DNA of 64,000 bases from Rotaria socialis (GCA_905331475.1 CAJNYU010004143.1:1-64000); one strand, 5' to 3'; shown: positions 46,755 to 60,251, numbered from the stretch's first letter. Program-made: numbers and translations. The notes: generated from the letters alone by a model not told the origin.

Positions 46755-49700
46755 ATGAAAAAGTGGAGATTTCTACTCGGATACGCGAGTGAAACAGGTC
46801 AATCAAAATCAATTGCTCAAGGAATCGTTGATATTGCATCAGAGCAACATAAAATATGTGCAGACTTGTTTGAATTGGATGAAGTTGATAAACAAGTGAG
46901 AGACGTGACTAATTGACGGAAATGAATTCAAATTTATCACAGATCGAATTAGTTTGGATTTCCTGAAAATGTTTTGCTTCTCTTTCAAAACAAATATTAT
47001 TGTTGAATTCATTTTTTTTGTGTTTTCTGTATCTATTACAGTTCAAATTAGAAGAAGAATCAGTCATGGTTATTATAACGTCGTCAACCGGTGACGGTGA
47101 ACCACCAAGTAATGCAAGTAAATTTTGGCGTAAAATTCGTCGTGAAAAGAAATCTGATCTCCTTTCACATATGAAATATACTGTCTTAGGTACTGCGATT
47201 TCTTGATGGAGTCTCGTAATAAAGCAAAAACTAACTATTTCTATTCAGGATTGGGTGATACAAATTATTCAAATTTTTGTAATTGTGGTCGTGTACTTGA
47301 TCGTCGTTTTGAAGAACTCGGTGCTTCTCGATTCTATCCTTCAGCATGGGCTGATGATGCCGTTGGGTAACGTTACGTTTAATGATTTAAATTTTTCTAT
47401 TTAAATTTTTCTAGTTTGGATTTAACAATTGAACCTTGGCTTCAAGGTCTCTGGCCTGCATTAAAAGAAACTCTAGCAAAACTCAACACGTCCAGCGAAT
47501 CATCAATCGATAATCTGTCCCAGTCTATAGATCAAATTAATTTTAATCAAGAAATTAAACCAACTGTAGAACGACAATTATCATCATGCAATAAATTAAA
47601 ATCCGATGAAGATAGTATTAGTTATTCATCAAGTTTAGCTGAACTAACTACACTAACATTACCACCGAAACCTACACATTCATTGTCAGTAAAACTCATT
47701 GAATCATCTGAAGTAATTCTTATTTCGAGTAAAGAAAATAAAGCCTGCATATTATGATTGATTTTATTCGAAGGAAAGCAATCAAGTACTGGATGGATCC
47801 CAATATCATGCTGCAAAATTAACACGTCGCGAATGTTTAACACATGATGTTGCAATAAAACCTGTGATATCGATGGAATTACAACTTTCTGTAAGGAAAA
47901 AATAAAAATTTTGTAGTTTTAGGAAATTTTTCTTTTTCAGGAAGAAGAATTCTTATTCGAAGCTGGTGATGCCATTAAACTTGTTTGTGCAAATGATGAA
48001 AATGAAGTTGATCTTCTTTTAAAACGGTAATTTAAAAGTTGACTTCTATTTTGATTTTTCATTGAAAAATCTATCTATAGTTTAGAATGCTTGGATAAAG
48101 CATCTCATCGACTAGAGATTTCTATTTCACCTGATAATACAAAAAAATCAACTAAAATACCAGCATACATACCACCAATGTGTTCATTACGTTATGCTTT
48201 AACCAACTGTATTGATATTCGTTCATCGCCAAGAAAAGTAAGAAACGAATGAATAATTCTTACGATGAAAATTGAATTCATTTCATAGAATCTATTGAGA
48301 TTATTTGTTGATTGTACAACTGACGACGATGAAAAACGTCGTCTTGAAGAATTATGTAGTAGAGAAGGTTCAGAAATTTATATAAAATATATTCTTGAAG
48401 AACATTTATCAATTCTTGATATTCTAAATCATTTTCCAAGTTGTAAACCAGATGTTGCAATGCTAATTGGTTCGTACAAATACTTGATTGTATTTCTTAT
48501 ATATTTGATTTTCTGTTTAGAATTTCTATCATCATTGATGCCTCGATTTTATTCAATCTGCAGGTTTTATATTTTTTATTCTTGATGTTTCTTTTATTAA
48601 TAATTCATTTTAATTTAGTTCGCCACTCGATGATGCTCGATCTATTAAATTCGTTTATAGTGTATTCAATTTTGCTGCTTCAAATGGTCGCACCTACGAA
48701 CGATTTGGTGTTTGTACGAATTGGTTAAATAAAATAGATATCGGCACAAAGGTTCATTATTTTGCTTTCAATTCATATTAAATCTATTGAATAACTACAG
48801 GTTTTAATTCAAACAAGAATTAGCCAACATTTTCGATTACCGTTAACTTTGGATACTCCACTGATTATGATTGGACCTGGAACAGGTGTAGCACCGTTTG
48901 TTGGATTTCTTGATCATTTGTATATTATTTTATTGAATTGATTTCATTAAAATAATCACGAATTCTTTATTTTTAGATATCTTTCTTCGCAATCAATTTC
49001 TGGTTTTGATGTGAATAATTTGAATACTTGGCTTTTCTATGGATGTCGTCATCGAGAGCATGATTTTCTTTTTCAGTAATATTGTGTTTTTCTTTTTACT
49101 AATTTTATATATCCTTTGACTTACTTTTAGAGAGCAACTTCAAATGTATCAACAAATCAATGTACTCAAACATTTATTTATTGCAGCATCAAGAGAAGAA
49201 GGTTATCCTGTAAGTAAACATATTTTTGACTTTGTTCATAGGAAGAGGAAAAAATTGCTTCACCATATGTTCATTATTTATATAATGAATGAGAATTTTG
49301 TTTCGTCGTTCAAACGTGTCTAGTCATTGTCAAACTTTAAGATGAGAGTGAGAGCAAATTTCGCGATGCAACAAGTTTTGTCACGTATATATTACTACCT
49401 GAGAAAGAAATATTATTCATCTTTCTTTTTGTTCAAGTTATTTTAATCGTTTGAGAAATGCTTTTGATCTCAATCGTGTTTGAATACCATAAAAAAATTA
49501 ATCTTTAGAGATTATCTTGGATTATGATATATGGATAACCCGGCAATGTCCGATAGAAACTACATATGAAAAGATCCTTAGCGTTTACACGAAACTGAAA
49601 AGCTTATCGCTGAATTTGTTTTTAGTTTCGCTATGTTCAAGATCAACTCAAGATCAATGGGCAAGAATTGGCAAATTTAATATGCAATCGCAATGCGATC

Positions 49701-49927
49701 ATATTTGTATGTGGTGATATAAAAACGATGGTTCGTGATGTACGAGAAACAATAGCCAATATACTTAGAGAACATACTGGTTTGTCCACTTTTTTCACTG
49801 AAGAAAAAAACACAAATCAATTAATTTTGTTTTTTTTTTCAAATTTTCTTTAGAAATAACAAATATTGATGAATATATGAAATCATTGGAAACATCTCGA
49901 CGTTATCTCCTTGATATTTGGAGTTAA
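46755..49927 (+). CDS. MTRR: Methionine synthase reductase
   Basis: Diflavin enzyme that uses NADPH to reactivate cob(II)alamin on methionine synthase. Fifteen exons join in phase: 46755-46895, 47042-47189, 47249-47366, 47415-47712, 47774-47890, 47941-48026, 48081-48237, 48289-48469, 48521-48563, 48619-48751, 48801-48919, 48977-49075, 49131-49209, 49626-49779 and 49854-49927. FMN domain: GYASETGQSKSIAQG, SSTGDGEPPSNASKFW, GLGDTNYSNFCNCGR, ADDAVGLDLTIEPWLQGLWP. This last block distinguishes MTRR from NDOR1 and POR. A Ser/Asn-rich hinge follows. FAD/NADP domains: AGDAIKLVCANDEN, MPRFYSICSSP, MIGPGTGVAPFVGFLDH, WLFYGCRHREHDFLF, IIFVCGDIKTMVRDV and the terminal RRYLLDIWS with the expected C-terminal aromatic. 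Intact. The 416-nt penultimate large intron holds nothing recognised. Confidence 0.94.
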
Positions 49928-50620
49928 TAATAATTTTTAATTGTCTTTCAGTTTCATTTTTTTTTCTTCTCGAATATACGCATTGTTACGACCTTTTCTT
50001 GTATGCAAACAAAATCTGTTGATATTTGCAAGAAATAAAAAAAAACAGACAAGACTGAAGGTACATTGACCATGAACTAGATGATAGATGAAGGAAAGAT
50101 GCAAATTAAAATTTGAACAATGTGCAAAGAGATTATGCCGAATAAATCTGTCTGATATGTAAAGACCCTCAAGGCGAAGAAAACAGTTGAAAAAAAAATA
50201 TTTCTTATTTTTAATATCAACTTTACATTTAACCTTGTGAGTCATGCGCTTGACATTGGTGAGAACATCTTAAATCTGGCATTGTACATCGTATAATTTA
50301 TTTGTAAAACAAGTATATGCACATGCAAAATGAGCAAAAAAAGATAAAGAAATAGTGATGATGGTTTAACGTTGAAGGGTGTTTCAAACAACGCGACATT
50401 TGTCGTGCGAAAAAAAAGACAAAGAGCGTACGTTGAAATGTCGAACTACCTACATTCTTGCGGGGAATGAATTTAAATAGTGAACACAATCCTCACAAAA
50501 GTTTTATCGTCTCATTCTTAGTCGTTTTAACAATTGATAAGTATCACAATTTAGTTAGTTCACTATTCCCGGTGTTTGATCACTTAAAATAAGAACTTCA
50601 TATATATAGATAAATATAAA
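49928..50620. other. Intergenic, no supported gene
   Basis: AT-rich spacer between MTRR and the EGF gene. Two minus-strand frames (about 100 and 63 codons) lack any domain or splice context. Confidence 0.5.
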
Positions 50621-53466
50621 ATGAGAGTCGAATCAACTCGACTGTTAATTGTTCTTGTTTGTATTATAATAAGATTTTCAAATACTGATGCATTATCTAA
50701 GAGTAAGTTTGTATTATTTTGTTGTTTGTTCAATAGCAATATATACATATATATATATATATATATATTCTTCAATATCTATGTAAGGACAACAATGCCG
50801 TGATTTTGCTGGTGATCGCTCAAATTGTCAACGATTTATTCGTTGTTTTCACAATTTAAGAGTTTTATTCACATGTGCATCTGGTACAGCTTATGTACCG
50901 GAATTACAAACATGTGTTGCCAAAGAATTAGTCACTGATTGTAATGATCCAGAGAAGCGAGTTGGCAAGTTTTTTCCTAGTGATTTAAAAGAATTATCAG
51001 AAAAGAAAAATAACAATTATTTTATTTAATAGAAGTAACAGCAAGTTCAAATGGGACGTCAGATGACAATGATGATTATCCAACAATTGAAGCTGATTTA
51101 GATTCACTTGAAGCACCTATGCAAAAATCTCTTTCATCCAATGTCGGCATTTCGGTTGCATCAAGACGATTCGGTTGTTCATCATACTGTTATAATGATG
51201 GAGTTTGTGTTCTTGTGGGACAATCAATTACTTGTCGTTGTCAATCTGGTTATATTGGCGTTCGATGTCAAATAGAACGTAAGACTTGGAGATAAAAAAA
51301 GCTATTAAAAAAAGAGTTTATTTAAATGCTATCTTTTTGAAAAGAATCTGTTATCAACATAAGGCAACCATGTGGTTTACCATGCGTGAATGGTAATTGT
51401 GTAGTAGACACTGATACTCTTATTCAATTTTGCAATTGTTCAGCTGGCTTCACTGGAGATCTCTGTGATGTACGAGGTAGTATCCTTATTCAAGTATCAA
51501 ACGCGCAACATTATCTATAAACTTCTCTAAAAATTTTAGACACCACACCAGTACCAGTAACTAACACAACCGCCATAAGTAACGGAACTATACTTGGTTC
51601 ACCATGTCCAACAAACCCTTGTGCAAACGGAGGATTATGTTTTACTGTACCTGGTGGTGGTTTCCGTTGTCTGTGTGCTCCTGGTTATGTAGGCATCTTA
51701 TGTGCAGAGTTAGGTAATTCATCATAAAGAATAACATGCAATTATCTCTTATATTACTCATTGCCTTTTCTATTACCAATTTAAAGCTGGCGCAGGAGCA
51801 GGCGCAGGCGCAGGAGCAGGCTGTGCTAGTGGAAACAATTGTCAAACAAGTACAGGTAATAAAAAATTCAATTAAAATAATGTAGTTCACATTATTATTG
51901 CCGAATGCAATGATTCGTTATCTGTTTAAAATATTTTTCTTTGTATATTAAAGTTCCTTCAAGACGAACTGAATGTCTGCCAAATCCTTGGTAAGCAATT
52001 ATTCATTGAATTATTGTAAATGCATGTATGCATAAATCTATTTTTCATACAGTCAAAATGGTGGTATCTGCTATCTTACTGCAACAACATTCGGTTGTGC
52101 ATGCACATCTGGTTATAGTGGAACATGTTGTGAAATAAATTTGGCTATTAGCAATCCTTGCTTGACTAATCCATGTATAAATGGTGGAGTATGCCAAATA
52201 GTCGCTGTTAATACGTATCGATGCGTATGTCCAAGTGGTTTGATCGGTGTTCGATGTGAACGACGTATATGTGATCCAAATCCATGTTTATACGGTGGTG
52301 TATGCTTACCGTATGGAGACAGCTTTCAATGCCAATGTCCACTACAATATACTGGAGCTTCTTGCGAACTTTTACTTGCAGTAACAGCAGCACCTAATCC
52401 ATGTAGTTCTCTACCATGTCTTAACGGGGGCACTTGTTCGCCAACCGGTGCTACAAGTAAATTTTTATACAATACTATGACTTCATTGTTTTAAATTTGC
52501 TTGATTCGCTTTTTGCAGCTTTTGTTTGTACATGTTCACCAAGTTATTATGGTCGCTGTTGTGAAGTACGTAATTTTTGTCAACCAAGTCCATGGTACGG
52601 AAGATTTTGCAATAAAAATCCTACATATGTTTGTTTCTTTTGAACAATTATTCATTTAGTTATAATGGTGGTTCATGTATTGCTACAACAAATGCTTATA
52701 TATGTCAATGTATATATCCTTACACTGGTAGTAATTGTGAATCGGCGATACCTACTGTAGCTTCTCAACCTATGTGTGCTTGTATATTATGTCCATGTCC
52801 AACGCCAGCTCCTGTAGCAACTAATCCATGTTCGTATTGAATTTCATCTTATAATTAACAATTGTGATCGATTTCCTTTTCTAGGCCTTCCAAATCCATG
52901 TCAAAATAGCGGAGGCTGTAGTGCTGTTCAAAATACTCCTCAATGCCATTGTCAACCAGCTTATAGTGGTTACTTTTGTGAATACCGTGAGTTATAGATA
53001 TATGTTATAATTTTACTTCTATTTTATAACCACTGTAAACAACATTAGGTCGTAAACGATCCCTTAGTACTTCATATTGTGCCAATGTAACATGTTTGAA
53101 CGGTGGAAAATGTTTTGAAGATGAACGCGGACCTCAATGCGGGTGTCCACAGCCATACTTTGGTGAACGTTGTGAATTTAGTAAATTAATGTTCTTTTCT
53201 CACTGTTATTGGTAATTATGTTTTTTTTGTGTTTTTACAAAAATTTAGTTAATCGACCTCGTACATGTAATCCAAATCCATGTAATGCAGATGGCCAATG
53301 TATATCAACAAGAGATGGTTATAAATGCTTATGTAGAAATGGTCGAACTGGTATACTTTGTGAACAAATGGTAATGGCAAAAAATTACCGTTGGTGTCCA
53401 TTGGATTGTCAATCAGGTACAACTTGTGTTTATGAAGAAACTTCTCCGAAATGTCTTGCATTATAA
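50621..53466 (+). CDS. Secreted chitin-binding and EGF-repeat protein
   Basis: Signal peptide MRVESTRLLIVLVCIIIRF (exon 50621-50702). Exon 50788-50964 encodes a peritrophin-A/CBM14 chitin-binding domain: QQCRDFAGDRSNCQRFIRC, then FTCASGTAYVPELQTC, with six Cys in the family order. From exon 51033 on there are eleven EGF-like repeats of the CxPNPCxNGGxC...CxCxxGYxGxxC type, interrupted by an Ala/Gly exon (GAGAGAGAGC, about 51787-51855) and a Cys/Pro segment (CACILCPCPTPAPVATNPC). The last partial repeat ends CPLDCQSGTTCVYEETSPKC and a stop at 53466. Introns tend to cut a repeat after the same Cys in the same phase (TG|T before QNGG and YNGG), a sign of exon duplication. The intron at 50965 uses a GC donor. 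No membrane helix follows, so the product is probably an extracellular matrix or cuticle/gut-lining protein. Individual exon ends between 51279 and 53240 were not all verified. Confidence 0.85.
50744..50768. repeat. (TA)n microsatellite in intron 1 of the EGF gene
   Basis: About a dozen ATATAT units between exons one and two. Confidence 0.85.
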
Positions 53467-53850
53467 GTATGTGTAGTTATTTTTAATTTAAATATTGAAG
53501 TCAAATGAAATTTTCTCTTTCTAGAAGTGCTCGTTAATTTGTCGTTTGATCGAAGATTACACAAGTTTTGTGTGTTATTTGTTTGTTTTTATTTATATAT
53601 GATCTAGAGTTATAGTTTTTATTGTTTTTTTTTCTTTCTTCTGAATTATCTTCTTATATAATAATCGAGACATCTTTTTATTTAGCAAGTAGAGTTTGTT
53701 TAGATATCTTTTTTTGGCTCTCTAATATGATACATATATTATATCTCGTTTTGTTTGTTTTCTGCTATGCATATATATGTATGTCGATCTTTTACCGCAT
53801 GAAGTATTTTTAAATATACTTGTATAGAAATTAAATCAATGGGAAAAAAT

Positions 53851-54405
53851 TTACCATAGAAAATGAATAACAATGAAAAATATTGTGGCTTCTTGATGTT
53901 TTATTATATAATTCGATGGTGCACTAGAATATTTTGTTTGAGACGTAGTAATCGTTATTATAGAAGATGTTGTTTTAGCGATTGTACTACTGGTTTTTGA
54001 TGTTGTCGAAATAGTAGTTATCAATGATGATCTTGTCATATGAGTGTTGGTTGAAGATTCTATAGTAATATCATTAGTAATTATTGATGGTGGCGCAGTA
54101 GTAATCGTAACTGTTGTTTTAAGACTAGTTGAAGTGCTATTATCCAATGAAGTAAACGAAGATAAAAATGTTTGATTTAATATATTTATTGCTAATTCAG
54201 ATGTGTAGGATAAGAGTGATGATAAAATCAAACTTCTGTTTTCTTGATCAGATAAGGCAACAATGGTCGATTAGACATTGTATTGATTGATGATCATGTA
54301 AAAGACTATAAATGTTAACTTTATAGAAATTGATTCTGATTTCAGAAGAAAGTAAATCAAAGTATTTATGAATATAGCGAAGAATTTTGCTGACATTTGA
54401 ATCAT
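53851..54405 (-). CDS. Ser/Thr-rich secreted, probably GPI-anchored protein
   Basis: Two exons join in phase: 54405-54320 (signal peptide, MIQMSAKFFAIFINTLIYFL) and 54235-53851, separated by an 84-nt intron (GTTAAC donor, GAAAACAG acceptor). The mature part of about 155 residues is dominated by Thr, Ser and Ile (TTVTITTAPPS, TTISTTSKTSSTIAKTTSS), as in heavily O-glycosylated surface proteins. It ends in a small-residue stretch (SSAPSN) and a hydrophobic tail (ATIFFIVIHFLW) with no charged residues behind it, the usual form of a GPI-anchor signal. No folded domain is recognised. It converges with the EGF gene: the two 3' ends are about 385 bp apart. Confidence 0.55.
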
Positions 54406-57400
54406 TTTCTTGATTGAGTATGATATGTTAATACTTAAAAAACATCGACGACAACTTCTTTTATAGTTGTAATTATGTAATCATAGGCTTTTCTGTTCGT
54501 TTTGTTAATTATGATAAAATATCAATTTTTAATATTATATAAAAGCATTTTTTTCGCGTTAGATACCCCATCACAGAGAAAAACAATAGAATATAATAGT
54601 TTGTGAAATGAATTCATGATATACCAACGTAAAGGAGCATGAAATCATACATTTTAAGTCCGGTAACAGGTTAACGTAGGCCTGGATGGAAATGATCGTA
54701 TTTAAAAAAACATTATTTAGTCATATCGATAAAATGATTATTCGATTATCTTTAAAAATAGTTTATATGCAAAGGTTTTCATTCTATATACATGTGATAT
54801 TGAAATTCCACTTAAACTCAAGCAGTTAGAAGTACAATCGAAATAATCTCATCATCAGTGTACAAAGTTAGATTACTCATGTAGAAATTAATTAGAAATC
54901 ATGCTCAAATGCACATCTATTATGTTTCGCCGGGTCGTCGTTCGAAAATAAAATTTCTATTTTTGCCTAATATAGAAAATATTCGATACATTAGATATAT
55001 GATTTATTCAATGGCCATTTGGAGAATTTTTCACTTAATGAATAGTATATATTGCATTGTATCATAAACATAGTCCATAAGGAATTTCTTTTTTTCCTTC
55101 TGCCTATAAAATTCAAAGATAAATTACTTTCATTGTTAAAATAATCCCTTGTGATTGACATTGATCGATTTCAAAGTAAAAACAACAGCAATGAGCTTTT
55201 TTCTCTTTTTGTAGTAGTGATGTAATATCAATGGAATTTGCTTTTCAAAATATATCAACCAAATTTAAAGATACAATTTAGACCGAATAACTAGTTTTTT
55301 CTGCTTCTTCTTCTTGTATTGGTTGAAGATTCTTATGAATACAATATGTGACATGAAAACTCTATTTTTTGTTGATATGATTCCGCTAATGGAATTGTTC
55401 CCATGGACTCTATGAACAATTCAAAGCGAAGACAAATTAAGTTGATGTTATTATGTTTTTCGATTGTAGATGATGAAATTTCCGTTACTTTCATGGCATT
55501 TCTTCGAGTCGAGTACAGTTTTTTTTTTTTTGACATTTTTTCATGTCTGGATAATAAATTTGATAGTGCACGTTCATTCAATATTCATTAATTATGTTAA
55601 AAAAAATATCAGTAATATTAAGCATATTCGAATAGATGAATAATTCATTTAATAAGAAGAATTAAATTATCATATAACCATCATATCGTCAGACATGAGT
55701 TGCTTTAGAAAAGAAGAACATCCATAGAAGAAAACATCAAAGAAAGATTTATTTATTGAATTCTTCTCTAAGTGTCAATGAAGACGACTAAAAGAAAATT
55801 TTTCGTAAAAATAATTGGATTAATTCAAATAGACAAGTGTCAATCAAGTTTTATCGGTTCTTGGCAGTTTTTGACTCTCTGTAAATTGACTTGCTGCTAT
55901 TTATTAGTTTTTATTGTAGACATCTGATGAGTGATAATTTTTATTTAAAAGCCAAGAAAATAAAACTTAGTTGGATATTCGAAATTCTTCGTTATTTTTT
56001 TTTGTTTTTGTTATTCAGACCCGGGTGCATAAAGAAACCGAAAAATGTTCGGTAGTGGTTTCTTTCTGCATGATGAACGCGAGAAATTCTTTCTCTCTAT
56101 CTATCTTTTTGTTTCTATGATTCGTCTGAAGTTCTATGTTCCTCTTAAAATATACACCCATGTCGATAAGTCAACTGGAAATATCGTGACGCTCATGCCT
56201 AGAACGTCAAATTGACGAACCGTAATATTTTTAATTATTCTTCAAGCAAAAACTAATAGAATGGAATGCGTAATCGTTTATATTCGCATTCCTTGATTTG
56301 TGTTGGCTATATTGATTATTACTTTTTCTCTATTCTTTGTCGTTGGACTTCAGTCGACATAAAATACATTTGTACTTTCTAGAAATATCATTAATAAATA
56401 TATGCCTTCTATTAAGCACGCTAGATTGGAGCTTGTTTTATGTAAAGGATAAATATAGTTTCTATTTTGGTTGCTCTTTGCTTGTACTATCTGGCATATA
56501 TACAATTCAACACAACGAATCCTATGATCCAAAAGAATAAAAAGCAAACACAAGTAATGATTATGGAAGGAGGGGAAGTGCTCTGGTCTATTCTATATGG
56601 CTAGAGCATCGACATGAGATTTACCCGAATGGAAAAATCAAGAAGAAGAAGAAAAAATATAGGGTGGAGAAATAAGAAGACGACGACCGACAAATAACTA
56701 CGGCAACATCATCAGATAAGAAGCAGAATAGAATAAAACAGAGCGGAATAGAACAACTATCGTAATTAGTACCGCCGTTACGCGACCAGGAGAAACACAT
56801 AGACGCACATGCGTGAAGACAGAGATAGTGCTATCAAAGATGCGCAAGCTGCCTGATGATGATGATGATGATGATGAGAGAGAGAGAGAAAGAGTATTTC
56901 ATATGGTTGTATTGATTTGCCGTCTTTCCTCTATGTAGTAAAGAAGACGATGACGCGGCCGTAACTGTTCGACAACACTTCTTGTTTATCAGAACGCTAC
57001 AACATTGGTACTACTTCTTTCTCTTGGTGAACTCTATTATCTATAACGGAGCAATAGTATTAGCAAACACAGTAGTGTTACAGAAAGAGGAAATAGAAAG
57101 ATATAGACATAGAGTGCTCCGATCTTGTTTTTCTTTTTGGTAAGTATATATGTATTTACTTTCTTGCTATTATTAGAGTTTCTAGAACAAGCTATCATTT
57201 TACTTTTTGATGCTTATGAAAGAAAACCGTAAAAGTTATTAATTAAAAACCAAATTAAAATATAGACAATCTATGTGAGTACACTCGAAAGAATCCATTC
57301 ATTGGATGAATACTAATCTCGAGTAAGTTCTGATCTTATCGAAGAAAAATAAGCACTATGTTATGAGCATTAGACATTGACAAAGAACAAGAGGCACATT

Positions 57401-57806
57401 TTTTTCTCCATAAAAATAATTGTGAATATTAATAAATCCGCCAATGCAACTATTTTTTACATGACACATTAAAAGTTCTACGCATGACTATCCAACATAA
57501 TATTTCATGAAAATTCAATCAAATATTGTCTTGATAGAAAAAAAAACACATTGATGCGAGCGTAATAAATGATAGGCAAGTACGTGTTGTCTTCAAGGAA
57601 ATCTCAGGATTCGTTTGTTTTAGCTACAATCGTTTTCTTCTTGTATGTCAATATGATTTTTCTTTGCTTTTAGTTCTTCGATAAGTACGACAGACGCACT
57701 TAATCAAATCTAATGAACATTGTGATAGAATATTATTGGAAATATCGTCGTAGAAAAAGAGAAGAAAACTAATATTTTAGCTCAATAAATAAAAAAGACA
57801 ACACAA
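54406..57806. other. Long intergenic region upstream of the DUF229 gene
   Basis: No supported gene over 3.4 kb. Open frames at 55333-55591 (both strands) and 56337-56553 (both strands) are short and mutually overlapping. A GAT/GA microsatellite is listed separately. An AATATTTTAG acceptor-like site at 57771-57780, 27 nt before the DUF229 ATG, may end a 5'-UTR intron or mark a leader acceptor. Confidence 0.5.
56854..56895. repeat. (GAT)n followed by (GA)n microsatellite
   Basis: TGATGATGATGATGATGATGAG followed by GAGAGAGAGAGAAAGAG, in non-coding DNA. Confidence 0.9.
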
Positions 57807-60251
57807 ATGACAGTACAAATGCGTCGTCGATGCCGTCGTTATTGTTTAGGCCGCGCCGCTATTTATCTTCTGATATTATTTGCCACAAGTTCAACTGTTA
57901 TATGTTCATATCATTTTTATATAAGCGTTTTCTCTGAACAACTAAATGAAAGATCTCAAATATTTATTATCGACGAAAAAGATCTTGAAGATGCACGAAT
58001 AAAACCAACTAAAAACATCAAATTACTGCATGAAGATTATTTTAATACAACGAATCTTGCGTGTCCATATCCGAAATTAACCATTGATAATTCAGAAATA
58101 TGGAAATATTTAGATCCAGTAAAAAAATCACAGCCCGATTGTGAAAAATCAACAAATTGGGTTTATATTGATAATGGTTTGTTGAATGAATCATAACCTA
58201 TATGAAAATGATCGGCTATTTTCTTTTAGGTACTTTTCGATTATCTGCACAAGCTCTACAAAAACATGGACCAATTGTATGTGCCTATCGTCCTATTCTC
58301 CGTTCGAAAGATGATTTTTCTACTATGGAAGGTGCTCGTTTGTTTCCTGTGTTTGATAAAATGCCTCTAGTATCAGATTTTTTTCGTGCCGATTGTCGAG
58401 CACGCGATGGAAGTTTCTATTCGAATATACACTCAGGCATTATGTTTGATGCTGGTTTACATATGAGGTAGTTTTTTTTTCTTTTTTTTTTATTAAATAT
58501 TAATCATTAGAAATATTTTTCTTAGACATATATGGAATCCTATGGTGAAAAATCATATCGGTTATAATGTTTTAATGTTTGGCTTTGATTCTGTGTCGCG
58601 AATGACATTTATGCGTTTTTTACCAAAAACGTTTTCTTATTTTATTAAAGAACTAGGCGGAGTCATTTTAAAAGGTATAAAATTCAAAAACCAATATAGG
58701 AAGATTAATAAATAATTGAACATTTCTAGGTTATAATATTGTTGGCGATGGTACACCAGCAGCACTTCTACCAATTTTAACGGGTCAAACAGAACAAGAA
58801 TTACCCGAAGCTCGACGTGGACATGAAGGTGCAGAAACAGTTGATCGATTTCCTTGGATTTGGAAGAAATTTAAAGGTGATTACTTATTTCAAGTTTAAT
58901 ACATCGATTTCATGAGAAAGAAGAAATTCTTCACTTTTAAAATTCATTCATCATAATACATGAGAACATAGAGTATTCTAAATTCTTTTCTCTAGACAAT
59001 GGTTACATAACACAATGGGCTGAAGATTTACAAGCTGTTGGTACATTTCAAATGCGTTTAAAAGGTTTTAATGAACCGCCTGTTGACCATTATGGTCGTC
59101 CATTTTATCTCGTTGCTGAATCGATGCGTACATCTAAACCCTATTGTTTTGGTTCTATAACAAGATTTCAAGCGATGTTGAATTGGATACGCGATCTATT
59201 TCAAATGTATCCGGGTCAACCAAAATTTTCCTTTGTTTTTCATGCTCAATATTCTCATGATTCAAATAACGCATTACCCTATGCTGATGATGAATTAGTT
59301 GAATTTTTAAAATTAATGAATGAACGTGGCTATTTTGATAATACAATGTTTATTTTAATGACTGATCATGGTGCTCGATTTTCATCATTGCGAAACACGT
59401 ATCAAGGTAAATTAGAAGAACGTTTACCGTTTGTTTCAATGCGTATGCCAAAACAATTTCAAGAAAAATATCCACATTTAATGCATAATTTACGTTTAAA
59501 CTCTCATCGTTTAACAACGCCATTTGATTTACATGAAACATTTCAACATTTATTTGAATTTCATTCGCCCGATGCATATCAATCGAAAACCAATCGTTCC
59601 TATAGTCTCTTTCAATTAATACCTGAAAACCGTACTTGCTTACAAGCTGATGTCGAACAACACTGGTGTTCTTGTTTAGATTGGAATAATATATCGATTC
59701 ATGAACCAATTATAAAAGAATTCGGACAACAAGCTATTAAATTTCTCAATTATTTTTTATCCGATGCAAAAAATCAATGTGCTAAATTAAATCTACACCG
59801 TATACATAGAGCCAATCAATTGAAAACAAATGAAAATTTATTAAAATTTATTGATTCAAGTGATAAAGATGGCCGTGTACCTCGTTTTCGAAATAATTCA
59901 TTAGCAAATAGTTTATTTAAAAATCTAACATTAAATCAAACAAAATATTACCAAATACAATTCGAAACTATTCCTGGTCATGCTCTATTTGAATTAACTG
60001 CCGAATATAATCCATTAAGTGATAAATTTCTAATACGTAAAAAACGTTTAAGCCGAATGAATAAATATGGAAAAACATCAGCTTGTATTGCACATAAGCG
60101 CCCTGAATTTCGCGAAATTTGTTATTGTTCAAATTTGTTGAATAACACACGCAAATTTGACACTGTTCTTGTTGATGCTGTGATAAAAAATGAAAAAAAA
60201 ATAATAAAAAAAAAAAAAACTGGTGCAAATAGCAGCAGTCTTCATCGTTAA
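57807..60251 (+). CDS. DUF229 sulfatase-like type II membrane protein
   Basis: Exons 57807-58175, 58230-58467, 58526-58674, 58730-58876 and 58996-60251 join in phase. After a basic N-terminus (MRRRCRRYCLGR) comes one signal-anchor helix (AAIYLLILFATSSTVICSY), which predicts a type II Golgi or surface protein. The rest matches the DUF229 family of the alkaline phosphatase/sulfatase superfamily, abundant in nematodes and insects: NVLMFGFDSVSRMTFMRFLP (metal-binding Asp and catalytic Ser region), GYNIVGDGTPAALLPILTGQ, FSFVFHAQYSHDSNNALPYAD, TMFILMTDHGARFSSLRNTY (metal-binding Asp-His), EERLPFVSMRMPKQF and TPFDLHETFQHL. A Cys-rich C-terminal domain and a Lys-run tail (KKIIKKKKTG) follow. The substrate is unknown for the family. 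The poly-A run near 60197-60220 that encodes the Lys tail could be a site of sequencing slippage. Confidence 0.88.

Noticed and set aside
46755..47757. Reading the diflavin gene as NDOR1 or cytochrome P450 reductase
   Set aside because: The CNCGR...ADDAVG...EPWLQGLWP block and the Ser-rich hinge fit methionine synthase reductase better.
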